Shown: positions 34,376 to 45,436 of the stretch, in pieces | Numbering within the stretch: the stretch's first letter is position 1 | How the letters are laid out: each line of letters begins with the position of its first letter | Source: Zygnema cylindricum | Taxonomy: Eukaryota > Streptophyta > Zygnematophyceae > Zygnematales > Zygnemataceae | Assembly (NCBI GenBank): GCA_037447655.1 | Contig: JBBHKE010001244.1 | Location: forward strand, 1 to 64,000 | Reading direction: 5' to 3' | Length of the DNA stretch: 64,000 nucleotides | Notes under the pieces: model-generated | What the model saw: only the letters and a program-made list of their open reading frames with translations | Databases searched by the model: none | What the model was told of the DNA's origin: nothing | Position numbers and translations under genes: made by a program

Positions 34376-34439
34376 CTGGTAGAAAAAAAGAGAGAAAAGG
34401 AAAAAAAATAAAAAAAATAAAAACATAGAAAAAAAAAGA

Positions 34440-35280
34440 TAAACAGGTAAAAAAAAAAGAGAAGAGAGGGAGGCTGGAGAGGGGAAAGGTAAGGCGAGGG
34501 GTGAGGGGAAGGGGAGGGGAGGGGGAGGGAGCGGGAGGGAGGGAGGGGGAGGGGGAGGAGTGTTGGAGGGGAGGGGAGGAGTGTAGGAGGGGGAGGGGAG
34601 GAGAGTAGGAGGGGAGGGGAGGGGGAGGGAAGGGAAGGGAGGGAGGGGAGGGGAGGAGTGTATGAGGGGAGGGGAGCAGTGGACGAGGAATGAAATTTCA
34701 TTTCAAGACTGAGTTTAGTTTCCTTTTCACAGACGGGCATTAGGGGGAGTATTGGGGGGAGGACGGAGACGGAGGAGAGGAGCGGGAGAGGGGGGAGGGA
34801 CAGAGAGGGAAAGGGAGAGGGAGAGAGTGGGAGAGGGAGAGGGAGGACGAGGAGAGTGAAGGGGAGAGGGAAATGGAGAGGGGGGAAGGAGAGGGAGAGG
34901 GAGAGGGAGAGGAGAGGGAGAGGGAGAGGGAGAGGGAGAGGGAGAGGGAGAGGGAGAGAGGAGCGGGAGAGGGGGAGGGACAGAGAGGGAAAGGGAGAGG
35001 GAGAGATTGGGAGAGGGAGAGGGAGAGGGAAAGGGAGAGGGAGGACGAGGAGAGGGGGTAAAGGGGAAGGGAGAGGGAAATGGAGATGGAGAGGGAGAGC
35101 AATTGGGGGAGGGAGAGGAAGAGAGAGAGGGAGGGGGGAGCGGGAGAGGGGATTGGAAGAGGAAGAAAGACTGCAGGAGGGAGAGAGAGGGAAAGAGAGA
35201 GGGAGAAGAGGAGGGAGAACAAGAGGGGAGAAGAAGAGGGACAGGAAAGTGAGAGAGAGAACGAGAGAATAGATATCTCA
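34440..35280. repeat. GA-rich intron repeat
   Basis: Plus-strand GGGAGG/GGAGAG repeats broken only at about 34680-34740. They fill the DEX1 intron between 34376 and 35281. Confidence 0.85.
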
Positions 35281-35281
35281 C

Positions 35282-35399
35282 CTTTAAAGGATGATATTTG
35301 GCCGGAGTTTGGAAACAATACACATTTCCATTCATCGTGGAAACAATCAAATCCAAATCTCCTCCTCCGTCCACTTCATCTGCGAGAACCATACTATAT
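35282..35399 (-). CDS. DEX1: DEX1 exon (FG-GAP repeat)
   Basis: Acceptor ccaccag, donor AAG|gtgag; 118 bp. With the two bases from the previous exon it reads [30 protein letters not shown] and TPAKYHPLK, one of the best-conserved stretches of plant DEX1, with a DxDGGGDLD metal-binding loop. Phase 2 in, phase 0 out. Confidence 0.93.
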
Positions 35400-35404
35400 C
35401 TGGT

Positions 35405-35972
35405 GGGGAGAAAGGGAGAGAGAGAGAGAGAGTTAAGGCAATTCCCAAAGAAAAAGACAGAGGGAGAGGGGAGAGGGGGAGAGGAGAGAGGGGAGAGGGG
35501 AGGGGAGAGGGGGAGAGGAGGGAGAGGGGAGAGGGGAGAGGGGAGAGGGGAGAGGGGGAGAGGGGAGAGGGGAGAGGGGAGAGGGGAGAGGGGAGAGGGG
35601 AGAGGGGAGAGGGGAGAGGGGAGGGAGAGGGGAGAGGGGAGAGGGGAGAGGGGAGAGGGGAGAGGGGAGAGGGGAGAGGGGAGAGGGGAGGGGAGAGGGG
35701 AGAGGGGGAGAGGGGAGAGGGGGAGAGGGGAGGAGAGGGGAGAGGGGGAGAGGGAGAGGGGGAGAGGGGAGAGGGGGAGAGGGGAGAGGGGAGAGGGGAG
35801 AGGAGAGGAGAGAGAGAAAGAGAGGGAGGGAGGGAGGGAGGGAGGGAGGGAGGGAGGGAGGGAGGGAGGGAGGGAGGGAGGGAGGGAGGGAGGGAGGGAG
35901 GGAGGGAGGGAGGGAGGGAGGGAGGGAGGGAGGGAGGGAGGGAGGGAGGGAGGGAGGGAGGGAGAGAGGAGA
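35405..35972. repeat. (GGGAGA)n and (GGGA)n tract in a DEX1 intron
   Basis: GGGAGA repeats to about 35815, then a nearly perfect (GGGA)n run of about 35 units (35823-35964). On the plus strand it could form G-quadruplexes or triplex DNA. In the transcript it is polypyrimidine. Confidence 0.92.
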
Positions 35973-36540
35973 GTGGGATAATTACATCTATTCTAAATTA
36001 ATTGTCATCAAATCAAATAAAACCTAACCCAATCACATCAAATCAAATCAAATCGAATCGAAATAAATTAAACCAAAAGAAAATCCAATCAAATCCAATC
36101 AAATCAGACCCAATGAAGTTAAATAAAAAAAAAAGCAAATCCAATTAAAATTAATTAAAAAAACAACGGTGACATAAATCACCATCATAACAATTGTCTC
36201 TTTCAAATCCAACCAAAAAAAATTGAAAATGCCCATTTAACTATGTTTGTCTACATATCTAAAGAAAAATTCACAAAAGACAAAAGACATTTTGATTTAA
36301 CATCTTTGACGAAAAAAAAAAAAAAAACCTTGAAAAGCAAAAAAAAATATTCCTGGCTCTTGGCCCACCTTAGCCGCAAACTAAACCACCCCAAAAAAAA
36401 TCCTCAAAAAAAAAAAAAAAAAAAAGAACACCAAAAAAAAAATTTAAGGGAGAAATAAATACATCAATATAGAAATAAAGAAAAAAAAAAAACGAAATTA
36501 AAAAAAAAAAAAGAAAAAAAAAACAAAGAAAAAAAAGTAA

Positions 36541-36544
36541 ATAA

Positions 36545-36590
<46 letters not shown>

Positions 36591-36638
36591 AAAAAAAAAA
36601 AACAAAAAAAAAAAAAAAAAAAAAAAACATAAAAAAAA
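36541..36638. repeat. poly(A) run (poly(U) in the DEX1 transcript)
   Basis: Nearly uninterrupted A on the plus strand, lying inside an intron just downstream (in gene sense) of the exon ending at 36659. Confidence 0.9.
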
Positions 36639-36658
36639 TAGAAAAAAAGTGAGGATAC

Positions 36659-36936
36659 GAAGTTTCTCCGACGTCGATAGCATCGGCACATCCGGTCCGT
36701 CCGTCGATTACATACAAATAACCGTCGAAAGAAACGACAACAATTTGTAAACTCGTCCCTCTTTCTTTATTTAAATTCACCAAAAGCGCGGGAACCATAA
36801 TTCGACCGTGAGAACTGAACGGAAAGTTTCCGTGATCTTTGCCCGTTTTTCCGTCAAAAACCCAAACTTGTCCTCTAGTGGTCGTCACGACAACTTCTAA
36901 GTTTCCGTCGCCATCGACATCTCCGATTGTGGCTCC
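36659..36936 (-). CDS. DEX1: DEX1 exon (two FG-GAP/VCBS repeats)
   Basis: Acceptor ttaag, donor TTC|gtatcc; 278 bp, phase 0 in, phase 2 out. It encodes GATIGDVDGDGNLEVVV with a DVDGDGNLE calcium-binding loop, RGQVWVFDGKTGKDHGNFPF, SHGRIMVPALLVNLNK, SFDGYLYVIDGRTGCADAID and VGETS. The order and spacing match plant DEX1. It adjoins the phase-2 exon at 35399 through a clean splice. Confidence 0.93.
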
Positions 36937-37439
36937 CTTAAAAAAAAAAAAAAAAAAAAAAAATTGCCAAACTTAAAAAAAAAATAAGAAAAAAAAAATA
37001 CTTAAATTCATAAATTCGTCAAGTGATAAATGCACAACATCATATGAACTCTCAGCCAATAAAAAGCTTCAAACCTGTACTTTTTGTTAAACAACATTAC
37101 ACAATTGCTTAAAAACCCATTGCTAGAAGTTTAATTTTCTATAGGTAAAATAATACATATAAAACCGGCTTCAAATTGGAGAGGGTGGCTTTTATAACAT
37201 TTCAATTTTTTTTGGTTCTTTTTTTTTGTCTTTTCCATTTTCATTTGTGTGTGAAAACGGAGAGCGAGACAGAGTGACAAGGAGATAAAAGAGGAGAGCA
37301 AGCCAGAATGAGAGAGAGAGAAAAAGAGAGAGAGATAGACAGAGAGAGAGAGAAAGAGGGAGAAAGAGAGAGAGAGAGAAAGAGACAGAGAGAGAGAGAG
37401 AGAGAAAGAGAGCAAGAAAGAGAGAGCGAGAGAGAGCAC

Positions 37440-37621
37440 CTGTGTGATGAGACTGGCTGTATGTCGTTCCCACACTTCTGTTCCGTGAATATCAAAAGCG
37501 GCAATATTTCCTCTCGTGTCTCCTGCGACGATTTCCATGAGACCGTCTCCGTTAATATCGGCCACCACCACCTGGCCCTGGATTTCTCCCATCTGGATCG
37601 GAAAATTTTCCCGACATTTTC
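37440..37621 (-). CDS. DEX1: DEX1 exon (FG-GAP repeat)
   Basis: Acceptor aaaacag, donor ACACAG|gtgctc; 182 bp. Reads KCRENFPIQMGEIQGQVVVA, DINGDGLMEIVAGDTRGNIA and FDIHGTEVWERHTASLITQ. DINGDGLME is a calcium loop. Phase 1 in, phase 0 out, matching both neighbours. Decayed copies of this exon's start litter the upstream intron. Confidence 0.92.
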
Positions 37622-37705
37622 CTGTTTTAATAAAGAAATAAAACAAAAGAGAAGAAAAAAAAAAAAACAAAAAAAATCAGCTTTGGTAAAATTGGGGATT
37701 TTTTG

Positions 37706-38275
37706 GAATGTTCCCATCTGGATAATGAGCCTATTATATCTATATCTATACATATATGCATATATATACATATATATATGATTAATTTACGGGTTTTGGG
37801 ATTATTCCATCTGGATCGGAAAGTTTTCCGACATTTTCCTGTTTTTATAAAGAAATAAAACAAAAAGAAATTAGACAAAAAGAAAAAAAAACGGAAAATG
37901 AAAAAAAAAAAAAAAATAAATAACTTTGGTAAACTTGGGATTTGTTTGGATTTTCTCCCATGTGGTTCAGAAACAATGCCACATTTTACTTGTTTTGTAA
38001 TAATTATAACAATAATAACAATCAGCCTATAATAAATGTATATGTTATATATAAGAGTGTGTGTGTGATTTTGTTAAAACGAGGGTTTTTCTCTCCCATT
38101 TGGATTGGAAAATTTTCCCAACATTTTTCTGTTTTTATAAAGAAATAAAACAAAACAAAAATAAATAAATAAAAACAAAAATACTAGCTTTGGTAAAATT
38201 GGAAATATTTCAAAAAATCTGGTTCAAAAAAAATGCTGCATTTTCACTTGTTTTGTAATAATGATAACAATAATA
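37706..38275 (-). repeat. decayed tandem copies of a DEX1 acceptor plus exon start
   Basis: The block 'ttttataaagaaataaaac' with 'cccatctggatcggaaa.ttttcc.gacattttcctg', the acceptor and first 30 or so bases of the exon at 37621, recurs near 37798-37860, 37955-38005, 38093-38150 and 38215-38265, with a shorter one at 37706. Each copy is progressively mutated. Confidence 0.75.
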
Positions 38276-38360
38276 ATAACGATAATCAGTCTATAATATA
38301 TATACATGCAAATAATACATGTGATACATGTGATTTTGTTAAAACGAGGGTTTTCAGATT

Positions 38361-38425
38361 ATGGTCCAAAAGTACAAAAACTCCACCGAAGTCCTCACCA
38401 CTATCGCCATATACCCGTCCCTCCC
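38361..38425 (-). repeat. partial duplicate of the DEX1 exon end at 38519
   Basis: 'atggtccaaaagtacaaaaactccaccgaagtcctcaccactatcgccatatacccgtcc' copies 38523-38584 with scattered changes and no donor GT at the old place (the copy reads ...accataatctg). Confidence 0.8.
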
Positions 38426-38518
38426 TCCACCCCCCCCCCAAAACCCCCCCAAAAAAAACCCCAGAGGGATAAAAAGGGTGAGAAAAAGAGAGAGAGAGAA
38501 AACAAAAACTCCCCACAC

Positions 38519-38761
38519 CTGTATGGTCCAAAAGGTACAAAAAACCCACGGAAGTCCCCACCACTATCTCCATATACCCGTCCCTATCCACGTCAATTAC
38601 AGTGGGCGCCGAATATATGTACGCCCGAAACTGCGTCGATTCCGTAGTCAGATCCAGGTGTACGGACCACCTCATGGATTTTTTGTCCATATCGAAAACG
38701 ACAATTCCTCCTGCCACGTACTTGGAGATGTCCAGAGACTCGTCGAGTTCGTGGCGGTGGG
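38519..38761 (-). CDS. DEX1: DEX1 exon, cut by the assembly gap
   Basis: The minus strand from the gap reads HRHELDESLDISKYVAGGIV, VFDMDKKSMRWSVHLDLTTE, RAYIYSAPTVIDVDRDGYME and IVVGTSVGFLYLLDHTG|, with donor ACAG|gtgtgg (phase 1 out). It corresponds to the plant segment with a Y/IVVF..D strand followed by a DxDGDG repeat. The upstream part, which in other plants holds another FG-GAP repeat, is missing, presumably in the gap. Confidence 0.92.
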
Positions 38762-38771
38762 NNNNNNNNNN
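38762..38771. other. assembly gap (10 N)
   Basis: Ten N separate the middle of a DEX1 exon from the middle of an LTR. The true distance is unknown; the round size suggests a placeholder. Confidence 0.98.
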
Positions 38772-39198
38772 CTTGCTTTCTTTCATTTGTTTGCGTGCGA
38801 GATAATGTTCGCACTATATAATACTTGGTTCCATGTTCTTTCGTTCGCAATTCCGTTAATCGAATTCATAGACGTAACATTGTTTAAGTAAACATCAAAC
38901 CTAATGTATGCTAACGGACTTCTACGATAGACTGGTTAGAGCTAACGGCTAAGCCGCTCTCTACCGGTCGGAGGTTCGAGTCCTGCCGGACTCAACCTTT
39001 TGTTGAGAGTGACATAAGTCACTCTTTAGCCCTGCCTGCTTAAGCTAGGACAGCCATGGCTCAGCCACCCTCTCTATCCCTCAGTGACTACGACAAGTAT
39101 GGTGGGAAGAGAGAGGAGGTGGAGGCAGGCTGTCCACCTTTTCTATTTGTACTAAGTTCAGACCTAGAAAATACCATATAAAAATAATAATTTCAACA
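38772..39198 (-). repeat. truncated A-type LTR beside the gap
   Basis: It ends TTTCAACA at 39198 and is collinear in reverse with 58267-58690. It includes the tRNA-like block on the plus strand (38930-38995: TGGTTAGAG..., GGTTCGAGTCC). The other half is lost at the gap. Confidence 0.82.
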
Positions 39199-39790
39199 AG
39201 GAAGGAATATTTACACATCAATTGCAATTCATCATCAACAAACATCGAAACCATTTCGACGGCGAAGAAGTTGCACCTCCCTTGGCAAGGGCACGGAAAT
39301 CTCACGGAATTCACACGACGCCGACGGCGTTACTCAAGAAGACAAGGTTACGGACGAACAGTTCCCGGAAGGGGACGAATATTAAGCTCTTGTTAATGCC
39401 AAAGCATTCCCAATATATAACGTTTTAGTGGATTTTGGAGCGTAGTAGAGGCATAGTTATTTAGTTTTTGTTGCATTGGCTTGTCTTCTCTGTTTTGAAA
39501 ATGAAAGGTGTGCAAGGTTTTAAGAGATAGGAGTTTTCATACAATATTATAGGGGTAATACGTCACCTAGTGTGTCTCTTGTCATTGTTTTTACAATATT
39601 TTTATTTACTTCATTGTGAAGTAAGTATGCCAGAAAGGTGTAAAACACAACCATTTTATGAAACATGATTTTCTTTTTGCAATATATGAGTATGTGTAAG
39701 AGTTGTGGTTCGTCATGCTCAATGTGTTACTGTGTGTTTGTCATTCACCTATGTGAAATATGATGTTGTAATGAGTGTACAGATTCGTTT
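39199..39790. other. no gene seen
   Basis: AT-rich unique sequence without a supportable open frame. Lies between the truncated LTR and a satellite. Confidence 0.4.
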
Positions 39791-39794
39791 TTTG

Positions 39795-40210
39795 ACATTA
39801 TTGATATTAAGCGACGAGCGCGTCTCATCGCTGGCGGCTGTCGCACCAATGAAATAGTCTATTTCATTGGCATTTCAACATTTATGACAGTTTGTATTCC
39901 ATTAGTTTATAATCCAGCGACGAAAATGCCTTGTCGCTGGGTGATCATCATCCATGACAAAAGTTAAAAAAAATCAGCATTCCATTGATTTATAATCCAG
40001 CGACAAAAATGCCCCGTCGCTTGGTGATCATCATCCATGACAAAAGCTAAAAAAAAACATCATTCCGTTGATTTATAATCCAGCGACGAAAATGCCTCGT
40101 CGCTGGGTGATCATCATCCATGACAAAAGCTAAAAAAAATCAGCATTCCTTTGATTTATAATACAGCGACGAAAATGCCTCGTCGTTGGTCGGTGACCGA
40201 TGACATAATG
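39795..40210. repeat. satellite, about 91-bp unit with CGACGA/TCGTCG hairpins
   Basis: Four or more copies of a unit with 'atttataatccagcgac.aaaatgcc', '.cgtcgctgggtgatcatcat' and 'ccatgacaaaagctaaaaaa'. Each unit holds an inverted repeat CCAGCGACGA...TCGTCGCTGG like the motif in the copia E LTR. Confidence 0.85.
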
Positions 40211-42100
40211 TAAAGTAGTAACATTCTCACTGAAGTATCATTGGCTTAAAAAAATTGTATATTATAAAAAGGTAAAAATGTACATTACAAATAAAACAAT
40301 TATCATTCCAAAATTTCATTATTTTTCACACTCTGAAACTGAATATAAACCGTGGATTTTGGAAAATTTCTATACCTTTCCACTTCCTCTTGAATCTTCT
40401 ATCTATTTTCTTCTTTAAATTCCATTTTAATACAAATCAATTCACTATCCTCTTGTAGGGCAGGAAAAATATAAAGTCGAATGTAATTTGTTGTTTTTAA
40501 TAAATCAAAAACGTAGCCCCACCCTGAAAAAAAGAGAAAAAAGGAGTTACGTTCAATTTTCGATCCGTTAAAAGGTGTACGGGTTTTTTATGATTTTTTA
40601 TGGTTTTTTAGAGTTTTTATATTATATCGTACTTTAAAGGGGAATAAAATTTGTTCATCATTTTGTAATCTTTTTTTATTATTTGGCTAAAAATTCCGTT
40701 TTTCTGACATGAAACGAAAATGTAAACAAATATACATTTCTACGTTTTTGTATACATTGAAAAAAGCGAAATTGACAAGCGTACAAATTGCAAAACCGAC
40801 TATTTTAATAAAAATCAAACATAAATCGATACCACAAATACTACACAAAAGATAACCAACGAATATATATTTCCTTTCTAAACATTTATTTCAAAAGTCA
40901 TACCCTCAATATTTATAAGCGTTAATAAAATGAAGATTAAATAAAATATTTGACAAAAAAGATGAAAGGAGGGAAACAAAACAAAAACCAGAAAAGAAAA
41001 AAAAAAACATATGAGTTACCTTCATATAACACCTGAGAGAACAAAAAATGATAATAATATCTCGGAATGACATAACCGCCTCCTAAAAAACTAACAGCAA
41101 AGTGAAAGGGTTATAAGGCATGAGCTACCACAAGTTTGTAGAAATTTTATTCGAATGTTTGAAAAGAAAATGGCATCTGCTTAAGGGAGTAAGCTCTTGC
41201 CTCGTCAACAATGGTGGAGTTAGAGTGCGGTAGATTGTCTGGATAAGAGAGATAGAGAGAGGGAAAGGGAGAGGGAAAGGGAGAGGGAGAGATAGCCGTA
41301 GATCGAGGGAGTGGGGAGAGGGAGAGGGAGAGGGGGAAAGAGGGAGTGCGGCAGATTGAGTGGCAACAAAATGTTCGCCATTTCTTACAGCAAAACCATT
41401 AAAAAGTAAGCAAACGGCAAAAAAGCGATGACGTCAACGACGGCCAATCCATGGAGGTGAAAGAGGACGCGAGAGATGACGTGGGCGACGTGTAATCCAT
41501 GGAGGTGAAAGAGGAAGCGGGACGCTCACATATCCCTGTTGAAAAAATGGAGATTTTCAGGATGGCGGCGCAGTGGTTAGATTCCACAGGTGAAAAAAAT
41601 AAAGAAATCGCGACAGTGATTTGACAAAGAAAGCGGGACTTTGATTGGTCCAAGAAGATTATATTTTGTGAGGTCTGTCTGCATTTGGCGTTACCTCACG
41701 ACATATATTACCCACGCCAAATGTTGTATATTTATTCTATTTTTGTCAATATGGTTACTATATTTCATGTGCCAACATGGTAAAAAACCCATATTACAGT
41801 TAAAAGTTACTCTTTTCTAAGGATCATTTTGGTAAGTATGGTTTTTTTAGAATTAATATTTACGTTAAAACAGACGCGATCCTATATTAGAATACATTTT
41901 TAATGAAATTGGTGTGAAGTTACCTATTCAAAGTACAATTTTGCACGGTCGGAGGTCGTCCGTACACCACACTATTTAAAAAGAACCTATATTATAATTT
42001 TTTACGCTAATTAAACCTCACCTTAAATAGCATAATGAAAAAAATTAGAATCGTTTACTCTATTTAATGTGAAAGAGTCGAAATTTAGGGCGACCGAATT
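40211..42100. other. AT-rich DNA with a GA tract and a 48-bp duplication
   Basis: No gene is recognised. A GA-rich tract lies at 41220-41345, and 41427-41522 is a twofold tandem repeat of 'gatgacgt...atccatggaggtgaaagagga'. The region 41690-42100 is AT-rich. Confidence 0.45.
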
Positions 42101-42618
42101 AGCGTAATTTACTCTAATTACGATTCGCGGTGTTCGGCACAAACGTTGTCTTGTAGTGAAGATTCTCCGTACTATTTTTCCGGATGTTCCAATGTCCGAA
42201 AAAGTCGCTACTTAAAATCGTGACATTTGTAGAGGCTGTGTAATTTTCTGACATTGCCGACGTCATGTTTTTTTGTGACATTGTAGACGTCTCTTTCTCT
42301 GTGACATTGTCGACGTCATTGATTCTGTAACGTTTTCTCATGGCTTTCTAATTTCGTTTTTTCGTCTTTTCTCTCTCGACTGCCAAGTTACACGCAAAGG
42401 AAATCAAAACTTTTCATTTTCAGAGTCAAAAAATTAATTTTTTCAGAGCTCTTTCATTTCATAGAAGTTGTTATGAGCTGGCGTGACGTGGCAGCGGGTG
42501 GAAAAAGGGAAATTCGCCGACCTGACGTACAAATTACGTTTCATGGTGACGTAAAGTGTACTCCCGTTTCTACAACTTATTCGTACGGCAAAAGATTTTC
42601 CCGGTGCGGTATTTAATT

Positions 42619-42893
42619 CATAGTTCAAAAGTAGGTGAAAGTAGGCCCATACAATATGCCTATTGTATGCAAAACATACAATATGAACTTAAGACCCATA
42701 TTGTATTCCGACCTATTCGGACCAATTAAAACATTCGGACCAAAAATTTTATTTACGCCGTCAGATTCGGACGATCCGACGGTCGCTGATCAAAGTAGCG
42801 ATCTAAGAAGATCACATGAAAAGCCCATAACACAACTTACGATAAAGGCGCCGACCAAAGGCCTACCATAAAAACGCCTACTTTTGAACTATG
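42619..42893. mobile_element. 275-bp hAT-like MITE
   Basis: Perfect terminal inverted repeats CATAGTTCAAAAGTAGG with flanks atttaatt/gtttaatt (7 of 8). Related to 5284-5844. Non-coding. Confidence 0.85.
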
Positions 42894-44617
42894 GTTTAAT
42901 TTCTGAGAAACACCGCCAGAAAGGTACAGAAAGGTACTTTAAAGTACTGTACCCTTCAGGCACACGGGCAGTGTAAAAAATAAAAGTGTTGCAAAACTAA
43001 AAAACCTTCGACGAGCCCAAGCCTCGACCCTTATTCGATAGTGTGACTGGCGGATGACGTCCGTACACTTCGTGACTTACCGCCACGCCTTTCCTGCAAA
43101 TCGGCAATCTTCATTACTGCGGCCATAAGCATTGTGTAATTTCTAGTTTTTAGACTAGAGCCCTAGGGCGATTATCCCTCTATGTTTTTGGGGTTTTGAG
43201 TAGTTTTTTCCTTTTTCACAAGTGGCAAAATTTTCCTTAAGTTTTACCTTTTGACATGTTAGTAGTGTGTATAATTCTTCACCTTTATCCCTTAATGGTC
43301 ATCAAAAGTGCTCCATGCAGCCTTGTATTGTATTTCGGTTGTTTAGCCATCGGAGTAACGTAGATAGATTTTTTCCCATGGGATGTCATCTATTCTGTGA
43401 CAATTGTAAACGTGTTGATGGTGTTTACTTATTGTAGCTCTGATAAACAATTTTGGGTAGTTATTAAAAATATTCATTTGAAGCATTCAAGCATTATTTC
43501 TTTGCCATTTTAGTTCGGCTAGAATCCTAGCTCGTTTTAAGGAGGTCGTTTTCACCATTTCCTTGGACAAAAACTTTTCTATTTAAACAAATTGAAAGCT
43601 AGGTCGATTTAGGCCCCAAATTGAGGGATCAAACAAACTCCGTATTGAGTAATGTTAGATTCATTCAAAGCGTTTCCGAGTTTAATATCACCTCGTTGAG
43701 TTTTCGTATTCCTCGACAAGATTTAGATTTTTGGTCGATCGAGGAACCTCAATTCTGACAATTTCTGATTTAATTATACATGTCTAGTGATCAACTCTAA
43801 CATCGATGGGCGATGTAGCACAAAAGAATTCTCACAAGCGATGATAGAGGCAACAATTGACACCGCAACCTAAAAAGAAACTGCGGATGTAAAACAAAAG
43901 GGGGCCAACCGCGAAGCATTCCACATTTAACACCTGATTTGAGGCATAATTCTTATCCATATTCTAATATGTATAGTGTAATAAGCGTATAGGACGGGGA
44001 TTACTGCATAGAGTGTTTTTCAACTGTTTTTTCCCATTCAAACTGAAACCAGAATAAAAGGTTACCCCAGGATAGCTTATTTAATAGGCAGGTTTTACGA
44101 CAAAAAGACGAGGCAAAAAACTTATGAAACAATAAAATATTGACGAGTCAAATGTAAACTGAAATCCAATGCAATTCCTCCAACATAGAACTTCAACTTC
44201 CAGAAAAACAAAGCCAACAATTTCATCCTTGTCAAAGAAGCCAAATGAGTATGAATACACACTTAACAATTGCTATTTAAAGGAGAGTACATAAACAGAA
44301 GGTGCTAATACTCTCAAATTAGGAGAGTTCCAAAAAAAACTTATTTAAGGCTTCCCACACCAATAACCATACATCTCCAAAACTGAAATTTAATAAATTT
44401 TGAATGCCTAAGCCACCTACAATGAGCTCATATAATTATCACTGTTACAACAAAAAAATTCTATACAAATCTATTGAAGGTAATTCACAATAAAAGCTGA
44501 ACCACCGTAGAAGCTAGCCCTACTAGAAACGCATTAAACATATTTAATACCTCTTAACAACAAGGAACCTCAAAAGACTAATAACAAACAAAAACAAAAT
44601 CTCAGCCAAAACACGAT
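42894..44617. other. no gene seen
   Basis: The 3' side of the EXORDIUM-like exon. No open frame, RNA or repeat family could be supported. Several TTT/AAA-rich stretches. Confidence 0.4.
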
Positions 44618-45217
44618 CTACGGTTGATAAGGAATGGGGTCGTCCTCTTTGTCTCTTCCGATAATGACACATTCCTTGATCTTGGGATTGTAGTTTTTCT
44701 GAATCAAATAATAAGCACCATTTTCCCCTCTCAGATTCCAAGTATAATAAGTTTGAGGATGAACAAATACGAATCCGGTGTAACCGAAGACCCACGAACA
44801 CAAATCGGCGTTCTCCATCCCCGTACTCGCCACCACCCATCCCTTCTTCCCTTTCTTTTTAGGGAAAGGATTTGTAGCCATTTTTGTCATAGAATGAGCA
44901 ATCCAGTTCACAACTCCGTCGATAGCCACACCGTTTACTGTTTCCGTATAATCCGAGTAATATTTGTAAGTGCAGTATTTCTCGGCCTGAGTCGCGGGGT
45001 TTCCCACAAAGGCATAAGCTACATTCATCTTTTGAGACCGAAAAGACGAATGGTAAGTACACATAGGGGAGCCAAAATTCTTAACCGTCACTTCCTCCGA
45101 AGTCAGGACAAAATACATGGAATTCCTGTACGGCTGTCCCCAAGTCTTAATACCATTCCGTACAATCGCCCTTATATGTCTATCCTTGAGAGTCTTCTTA
45201 CCCACACCAAATGGAGC
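44618..45217 (-). CDS. EXORDIUM/PHI-1-like C-terminal exon
   Basis: After acceptor cccag the minus strand encodes 199 residues: APFGVGKKTLKDRHIRAIVR, MYFVLTSEEVTVKNFGSPMC, VAYAFVGNPATQAEKYC, IDGVVNWIAHSMTKMATNPF, GMENADLCSWVFGY, NLRGENGAYYLIQKNYNP, with the stop at 44618. This is the C-terminal two thirds of the EXORDIUM / phosphate-induced protein 1 family (PF04674), secreted proteins linked to brassinosteroid-dependent growth. Conserved family Cys are present; the His of the usual AHE motif is kept but the Glu is Ser. The family N-terminus and signal peptide are not found upstream; instead the next exon upstream on this strand belongs to DEX1, and the phases (0/0) fit. It could be a chimera, an alternative 3' exon of DEX1, a captured fragment or a misjoin. 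Confidence 0.8.
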   Translation of the reverse strand, partial: APFGVGKKTLKDRHIRAIVRNGIKTWGQPYRNSMYFVLTSEEVTVKNFGSPMCTYHSSFRSQKMNVAYAFVGNPATQAEKYCTYKYYSDYTETVNGVAIDGVVNWIAHSMTKMATNPFPKKKGKKGWVVASTGMENADLCSWVFGYTGFVFVHPQTYYTWNLRGENGAYYLIQKNYNPKIKECVIIGRDKEDDPIPYQP

Positions 45218-45239
45218 CTGGGAATCTTTATCAAACAAA

Positions 45240-45390
45240 GAAGTCCTCTCACCTCCCCTCTCCTCCCTCTCGGCTCTGTCTCTTCTCTCTCTCCTGGCTC
45301 TCCTCACTCTTCTCTCTCTCCCTCTCCTCTCTCTCCTCTCTTTCCTCCCTCTCCTCTCACGTCTCCTCTCTCTGTCCCCTTTTCTCAGAT
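45240..45390. repeat. CT tract between the DEX1 and EXORDIUM-like exons
   Basis: 'ctcccctctcctccctc' repeats are pyrimidine on the plus strand, so purine in a minus-strand transcript. This is opposite to the tracts in most DEX1 introns. Confidence 0.8.
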
Positions 45391-45436
45391 CAAACACATT
45401 TCAACAAAAACCAAAAAAATAAAAATAAATCCCTAC

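Noticed and set aside
33491-36001. Long open frames rich in Arg, Glu and Gly
   Set aside because: They are translations of GA repeats in DEX1 introns; all frames stay open because the repeat has no stops. No domain or codon signal.
36370-36888. Open frame with long poly-Phe run
   Set aside because: Its first part is the real DEX1 exon; the Phe run is translation of intron poly(U).
37131-38900. Ser/Leu-rich open frames
   Set aside because: They combine real DEX1 exon ends with CT-rich intron sequence; splice sites bound the coding parts.
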